Of a stretch of DNA of 64,000 bases, positions 59,141-64,000 are shown one piece after another. Numbering within the stretch: position 1 is the stretch's first letter; each line of letters begins with the position of its first letter. The DNA is taken from contig NC_016109.1 of the NCBI RefSeq assembly GCF_000269985.1, forward strand, positions 8,707,001-8,771,000. The letters run 5' to 3'. The notes below the pieces were generated by a model. It ran no database searches. It saw only the letters and a list, made by a program, of their open reading frames with translations, and was not told the origin of the DNA. Source of the DNA: Kitasatospora setae KM-6054 (GTDB lineage: Bacteria > Actinomycetota > Actinomycetes > Streptomycetales > Streptomycetaceae). The position numbers were made by a program, and so were the translations under genes.

Positions 59141-62100
59141 GTGTCCAGGGAACCGCGCTCACTGCGTGAACACCAGCAGCAGGCGATCGAGGCCGCGACG
59201 GCGACGCTGGGACTCCTGCCGAGAGCGACGGTGATCGCAGCGTGCGGCACCGGCAAGACCCTGATTGCGATCCGGGTCGCCGAGCACTTCGCCGGGCAGG
59301 GCAACGTCCTGGTGCTCATGCCCACCCTGGACCTGGTCGCCCAGACCATCCGCCGATGGCGCGAGGACAGCAGCATTCACCGCATGACCGCTGTGTGCTC
59401 CAGCGGCCGCACCGACTATCCGGACATCACCCGGCATGTCGTCTTCACCACCGACCCCGAAGTCCTCGCCTCCCGGCTCTCCGAGCGCCCCGGGCCGGCC
59501 GTGGTCTTCGCCACCTACGCTTCCCTGGAAGTGCTCGAACTCGCCCACCGTCGGCACTTCCTGCCCGAATGGGCGATCGTCGTCGCCGACGAAGCGCACC
59601 ACACCAGCGGCGACCGCGGCAAGGACTGGGGAGCGGTCCACGACGACGAGCGCCTGCCCGCTGCCCGGCGCCTCTACATGACCGCCACCCCGCGCCTGTG
59701 GACGGCGAACAGCGGCACACGCAGACGCAAGCGCAAGCCCGGGGCCCCGGTCGAACTCGCGTCCATGAACGACGCCACCATCTACGGGCCCGTGGTCTAC
59801 CGCCTCACCCTGGCACAGGCCATCGACCGCAAACTGCTGGCCGACTACCGCATCGTCGTGCCCATCATCCGCGACGAAGACCTGCGCGAGGTCCTCCACA
59901 CCGCCGAAGCAACCCCCGAGTACGACGGACTGCGGCTGGCCGCCCTGCAGGTGGGCCTCCTGCAAGCCGTCGCCGACTACGGACTGCGCCGCGTGGTCAC
60001 CTTCCACAGCCGCATCGTTGCCTCCCAGAACTTCGCCGACAGCCTCCCCCTCACCGCCGCCGCCATCAGCGAACAGGACACCCCGCCGCGCATCTGGTCC
60101 AGGGCCGTCCACAGCAACCAGACCCCGCGACAACGCGCCCGGTGCCTACGTCAGTTCGACACCATGCCCCTGCTGGGCAGCACGACCCGAGGGCCGCTGG
60201 GCTACCAGTTCGCCATCCTGGCCAACGTCAAGACCCTCGGGGAGGGCGTCGACGTCCCCGACGCCGACGGCGTCCTGTTCGCCGACCCCAAACGCAGCGC
60301 CGTCGACATCGTCCAGTCCCTCGGGCGCGCCCTGCGCCAGCCCCCGGGCTCCGGCAAGATCGCCACGCTGGTCATCCCGGTCTACCTCGCCCCCGGCCAG
60401 TCCACCCGGGAGGCCATGTGGTCCTCCCACTTCTCCGTCCTGTGGGACGTCCTCACCGGACTTCGCGACCACGACGACCGCGTCTTCCACCGCCTCACGG
60501 GCATCCGCCGCCGCCGCCTCCAAGACCCTGTCCTCCCCGGTCCTGAACGCGCCGACGAGATCGCCCCCGTCCTCGACCTGCGCACCCACCAGATCGACAG
60601 CGGTGAATGGGCGGACGGCTGGAACGCGGCGGTGCGCTTCGTCGACCGGCACGACCACTTCGACGTGCCCAGCGACTACACCGACTCGTCAGGATTTCCC
60701 CTCGGCTGCTGGGTCGGCCGTCACCGCACCCACTACAAGGCCGGGACACTGCCCATCGAACGGGCGGTCGCGCTCAATGCCCTCGGCATCTCCTGGCCCC
60801 ACCCACCGGACAGCTTCGAGCACCACCTGGAACGGGCCGCCGCGACCGCCTCCCGCACCGGAAGCCTCGCCTTCGACCCGACGATCCCCGGCAGCGACCC
60901 CACGCTCGGCGCCTGGCTCGCCCGCATGCGCCGACGAGCGAGCACCAGCAACCTGGAGTCCGAACGGGTCGACGCCCTCAACGCCGTCGACCCGTGGTGG
61001 AACCCCCCATGGAGCTTGCGCTGGCAGCACACCTACACCCACCTACGTCACCGACTCGCGACCACCACCTGGACGATCCCCTACCACCGGCAGGCCGACA
61101 CCGACACCGGCTGGAACAGCTGGCTCGACCGCCAGATCAACCGCCGGGACGACCTCCACCCGGGGCAGCGGCATCTCCTGCACCACCTCGCCCGCACCCA
61201 CCCCGACGCCCACCCCCACACGATCCTCCTGTCCCGCCCCGCCACCGCACTCGCCGCAGCCTTCACCCGCGGACTGCGTGCCGCCCGCCAGTACCACCAG
61301 CGCGAAGGCCACCTGGATGTGCCCGCCGGCCACTGCGAGACCGTCGACTCCGAGCAGGTCCACCTCGGACGATGGATCCGCCAGCGCCAACGCGACGCAG
61401 CCCAACTGACCAGCCGGCAGCTCACCGCCCTGCGGGCCCTCGGCATCGACCCGGCCCCGCACTTCCTCCAAGCCCCCGCCGACCCCGCCCTCACTCAACC
61501 GGCCGGCCCCATAGAACCGCCCGGCCCCCCGCTGGCCGCCCCCCGGATCCCGCAGCCGTTCCCGCACCGCGCCCGATCGGAGCCAGCCGACACCACGGCC
61601 GGAAGCAGCACGGCGCCGCCAGGCACAGACACAGCCCCCCACCACCAGGCCACAGCCCCACCAGCCGCTGCCGTCATCGCGCAGGCCGCGCCCAGGCCGA
61701 CAGCATTCGAGGAGCCGTGGGCCAGCATGCTCACCAAGGCCGCGACCTTCGCCGCACAGCACGGCCACCTCAACCCTGCCGAAGGCGCCCTCGCGAGCTG
61801 GCTCTCCCGGCAGCGCCACCTGCACGCCACCGGCCGACTCGCCACCAGACGCCGAAACGACCTGGACGCCCTCGGGATGATCTGGAACAAGCACGAGGAC
61901 GCCTGGGAGCGCGGCTACGCCCACGCGCGCGCGTTTGCCGTGCGCACTGGCCATCTGGCCGTTCCCGCCGACGAGCAGGTCGAGGACTACAACCTCGGCA
62001 CGTGGGTGCGTCGCCAGCGAAAGGCCGACCTGACCGCGGATCAGGAAGCACGGCTCACCGCACTGGACCCGCTCTGGCGGATGGCGCCGGACTGGCAGCG

Positions 62101-62695
62101 CTCATACCGTCGCCTCGTCGCCTACCTGGCAGCCGGCGGCCGCCTCACCGGTCCCGTGAACCGCACCGGGACACCCGGCGACGAACGCTTCCGGCCGGGT
62201 GCGTGGCTGCGCATGCAGAACCGACACGCCGACACCGGCAACCTCGACGCGCACCAGACCGCGCTCCTGGACGCCCTCGGAGCCTGGCGAACCCACCCCG
62301 CACAGGGCGAGCCCGCGCCGTACCGCAGGGCGCAGGGCAGTGCCGGCTGCGGGCAGCCCCCATACGCCCGGTCGATGGCCGCACCACCATCAGTGCCGCC
62401 CCTACGGCCCGGACCCCGAACGGACCGGCCAGCCCATCGGCCGCCGCGGTCCGCCCTCACCCCGATCCACCAACTGCCAGCGGAATTCCGTCGCTACATC
62501 AAAGCTGCGCGAGCCTTCCGGGACCGGGAGGGCCACCTGGACGTCCCGCCCGGATTCGTCGAGCGCGTCGAGCACGCCAAGGTCCGCCTCGGCACCTGGA
62601 TCGCCCGCCAACGCGACAAGGTCTTCCGAGGGCAACTCCCGCCGCTCCTGATCTCAGAACTGGAAGCCCTGGACATGGTGTGGGTGCGCAGATGA
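59141..62695 (+). CDS. DEAH helicase with about eight Helicase-Associated domains (1184 aa)
   Basis: GTG 59141 (VSREPRSLREHQQQAI); ATG 58991 is possible but overlaps the TniQ 5' end. Motif I VIAACGTGKT (31-40), motif II WAIVVADEAHH (DEAH 150-153), motif III LYMTATPRLW, motif VI VQSLGRALRQPPG. From about residue 490 follow eight copies of the HA domain (W-x5-A, G-H-L-D-V-P, LGxWxxRQR, LxALGxxW): e.g. WNAAVRFVDRHDHFDVPSDY, ARQYHQREGHLDVPAGH, ARAFAVRTGHLAVPADEQ, ARAFRDREGHLDVPPGF. A Pro-rich linker near residues 785-850 splits them. HA arrays probably bind nucleic acid or partners. Divergent from the Tn7-like operon. Confidence 0.85.
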   Translation: MSREPRSLREHQQQAIEAATATLGLLPRATVIAACGTGKTLIAIRVAEHFAGQGNVLVLMPTLDLVAQTIRRWREDSSIHRMTAVCSSGRTDYPDITRHVVFTTDPEVLASRLSERPGPAVVFATYASLEVLELAHRRHFLPEWAIVVADEAHHTSGDRGKDWGAVHDDERLPAARRLYMTATPRLWTANSGTRRRKRKPGAPVELASMNDATIYGPVVYRLTLAQAIDRKLLADYRIVVPIIRDEDLREVLHTAEATPEYDGLRLAALQVGLLQAVADYGLRRVVTFHSRIVASQNFADSLPLTAAAISEQDTPPRIWSRAVHSNQTPRQRARCLRQFDTMPLLGSTTRGPLGYQFAILANVKTLGEGVDVPDADGVLFADPKRSAVDIVQSLGRALRQPPGSGKIATLVIPVYLAPGQSTREAMWSSHFSVLWDVLTGLRDHDDRVFHRLTGIRRRRLQDPVLPGPERADEIAPVLDLRTHQIDSGEWADGWNAAVRFVDRHDHFDVPSDYTDSSGFPLGCWVGRHRTHYKAGTLPIERAVALNALGISWPHPPDSFEHHLERAAATASRTGSLAFDPTIPGSDPTLGAWLARMRRRASTSNLESERVDALNAVDPWWNPPWSLRWQHTYTHLRHRLATTTWTIPYHRQADTDTGWNSWLDRQINRRDDLHPGQRHLLHHLARTHPDAHPHTILLSRPATALAAAFTRGLRAARQYHQREGHLDVPAGHCETVDSEQVHLGRWIRQRQRDAAQLTSRQLTALRALGIDPAPHFLQAPADPALTQPAGPIEPPGPPLAAPRIPQPFPHRARSEPADTTAGSSTAPPGTDTAPHHQATAPPAAAVIAQAAPRPTAFEEPWASMLTKAATFAAQHGHLNPAEGALASWLSRQRHLHATGRLATRRRNDLDALGMIWNKHEDAWERGYAHARAFAVRTGHLAVPADEQVEDYNLGTWVRRQRKADLTADQEARLTALDPLWRMAPDWQRSYRRLVAYLAAGGRLTGPVNRTGTPGDERFRPGAWLRMQNRHADTGNLDAHQTALLDALGAWRTHPAQGEPAPYRRAQGSAGCGQPPYARSMAAPPSVPPLRPGPRTDRPAHRPPRSALTPIHQLPAEFRRYIKAARAFRDREGHLDVPPGFVERVEHAKVRLGTWIARQRDKVFRGQLPPLLISELEALDMVWVRR

Positions 62696-63062
62696 CCACT
62701 GGGCGGTATGGCGGGCCGCCGGATGCCGGCCAGCGGCTCCGGTCCGCCACAGCGGTCACCAGGACCGCGAGGAGCGCGATCCCTGACCGGGAACCGCACC
62801 CAACGGCGCACGAAGACCAGTATCGGAAGCCCTCCCCAGAGACGTACGGATGCGGTCGGGTTCGAGGTATAGTCGCCGCACTGCGCACTTGTGGGTGCGT
62901 GCCGCCCTGTATGGCCACCGCCTCGGGTAAACCGGGCCGCCGCCCGGACCACAAGGGATGCACCCGGCACTGGTCCTGACCTTCCATCACATCCAGTGGT
63001 CTGCCGGAGACATCGCGCGGTGGGATGTGCTCCGCTCGTAGCAGGCCTGGATCGGAACGCGC
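62696..63062 (+). other. intergenic with a candidate promoter
   Basis: About 365 bp, no gene. TATAGT at about 62869 following GGTCGGGTTCGAGG could be a -10 box for the gene at 63063; no clear -35. Confidence 0.35.
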
Positions 63063-63761
63063 ATGACCGCCAAGACCCACCGCACCCGTCTGGCCAAGGC
63101 TCTCGCCAAGACCCGGCCCGTGTCCTACCAGAAGGCCCTGGCACACGTCGTCGCCTGTGGCGATGCGGGACTGTTGCCGGCCAGGCTCGACCAGGACGGC
63201 ATGAGCCAGGCCCTGGCCGTCCTGGAACGTCACCTGGACACGCCCGCTGTCGTCGAGTCGGGGCCGGCAGCCCGGTCGGCCGTGGGACCGGCCGCCGTGC
63301 CCTCGGCCAGGAAGCCGCCGATGTCGAAGGACCCACGGTGCGTGGCGTTGTCGGACGCCCTGCTGCCCGTTCTGGAGTCCACCAGCCCTGAGGGGGCCGG
63401 CGGCTATGGCGGCTCCCTGCAGGCCAACCTGTCCCCGGCCGAGGCCGAGGCGTTGGGCGGCCTCCCCCTGATCCGGGCTGCCCTGCGGCGCGCGGCCCGC
63501 CGACTGGGATGGCGGGTACAGACCGTGGGCCACGAGAGCGAGCACGTGGTGGTCGTGTTCATCCACGACACCAGGGAAGCCCCGGCCGAGTTCGCCGAGG
63601 CATTGGAGCGCGACCGCCACCGGCAGGGCAGGGAGGCCGCGGAGAGGATGGACCGGTTCTACGATGGGCGGGACGTGCGCGAGCTCGGCCCAGGCCCGGT
63701 CGACCGCCAGAGCGCCCTGTTCCGGACAGCTGCCCGGGCAGTCCTTTCACGGCAAGCGTGA
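63063..63761 (+). CDS. hypothetical protein (232 aa)
   Basis: ATG 63063. Basic N-terminus (TAKTHRTRLAKALAKTRPVS), a Pro/Ala linker (GPAARSAVGPAAVPSARKPP), and a C-terminal alpha/beta part (LIRAALRRAARRLGWRVQTV, HVVVVFIHDTREAPAEFAEA) ending with a basic helix. No family recognised; the mixed layout suits a mobile-element accessory protein. No strong ribosome site. Confidence 0.55.
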   Translation: MTAKTHRTRLAKALAKTRPVSYQKALAHVVACGDAGLLPARLDQDGMSQALAVLERHLDTPAVVESGPAARSAVGPAAVPSARKPPMSKDPRCVALSDALLPVLESTSPEGAGGYGGSLQANLSPAEAEALGGLPLIRAALRRAARRLGWRVQTVGHESEHVVVVFIHDTREAPAEFAEALERDRHRQGREAAERMDRFYDGRDVRELGPGPVDRQSALFRTAARAVLSRQA

Positions 63762-63977
63762 GCGAAACAGAGTCCACCAGCCCGCCCGGGCAGGAGCGCC
63801 GCAACTGCGGATGATCGCTGCGCAGCAAGGGCAGATGGTTCCCGCCCCACGCCGCAGCGATCACCGCAGACAGTGCCTGTTCGCCGGCCGGATTCCGACG
63901 GCCCGCATCGACCGGCGACCACCACCGGCATGCCCATTATCCCCGGGGCCATGAAGAGTTGAGGAGAAGCAGTACAC

Positions 63978-64000
63978 ATGAAGCGCGAGCGGGCGACCGC
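63978..64000 (+). CDS. start of an unidentified gene (3' partial)
   Basis: ATG 63978 with GAGGAGAAG at 63961-63969, spacing 8 nt; reads MKRERAT before the window ends. Confidence 0.5.

Noticed and set aside
57933..62695. CRISPR-associated transposon (CAST)
   Set aside because: TniQ and TnsB/C homologues are present but no Cas genes, repeat arrays or guide-like repeats were seen in 47-64 kb.
1..64000. Long open frames antisense or out of phase to the genes, rich in Arg, Pro, Gly
   Set aside because: They are by-products of very high GC in third positions; they lack ribosome sites, motifs and consistent codon bias.

Overview
This is a high-GC actinobacterial chromosome segment, most likely Streptomyces or Kitasatospora. 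Support: codons end almost always in G/C, GTG starts are common, start/stop overlaps (ATGA/GTGA) are frequent, secreted proteins carry LAxTG sortase-type tails, and the accessory genes are of kinds common in Streptomyces. No rRNA, tRNA or CRISPR array was recognised. Functions rest on motif reading only; no database search was run.

Layout. (1) 1-9.3 kb: a tightly coupled plus-strand operon that looks like part of a specialised-metabolite cluster: GH3-type acyl-adenylating enzyme (cut by the window edge), PPM-type methyltransferase, FAD oxidoreductase, two uncharacterised proteins, a LysR effector-domain protein without HTH, alpha/beta hydrolase, UbiE-like methyltransferase and cytochrome P450, ending at a hairpin. 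(2) 9.5-11.1 kb: a transposase remnant abutting a broken XRE-type regulator. (3) 11.2-31 kb: a surface/secretome region: secreted proteins, LAxTG proteins, a lectin/DUF11-like protein, three related small secreted proteins, a signal-peptide-bearing GroES-like protein, a GT2 enzyme, an IspH-like protein, and a kdpF / DUF4239-like / APC-permease (KimA-like) potassium-type operon. Eight variants of one 27-bp palindrome (TTKCGTCAC-N9-GTGACGMAA) occur here, mostly between genes. Several genes are frameshifted, two of them exactly at perfect palindromes.

(4) 31.3-35.6 kb: a head-to-tail dimer of a 1,100-bp IS5-type element sharing TCA target copies, then small genes and a second IS5-type transposase. 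(5) 35.6-47.3 kb: a patchwork of RacP/DUF6192-like genes, small treble-clef zinc-finger proteins, a pentapeptide-repeat protein with a membrane partner, a peptidoglycan-binding secreted protein, a membrane protein with a recent internal duplication, a membrane-anchored putative HTH protein, a class I terpene synthase, gene remnants and an SMI1/KNR4 gene inside an inverted-repeat-bounded insertion. A paralogous uninterrupted copy of that target lies 8.3 kb away.

(6) 47.8-62.7 kb: a Tn7-like module on the minus strand (TniQ, TnsA-like, TniA/TnsB, TniB/TnsC) followed by a 1060-aa SF2 helicase with a possible nuclease tail and a KAP-type P-loop NTPase. Divergent from it is a 1184-aa helicase with about eight Helicase-Associated domains. 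The TnsA-like and TniB-like proteins lack residues normally expected at catalytic positions. (7) 62.7-64 kb: a small hypothetical gene and the first codons of another.
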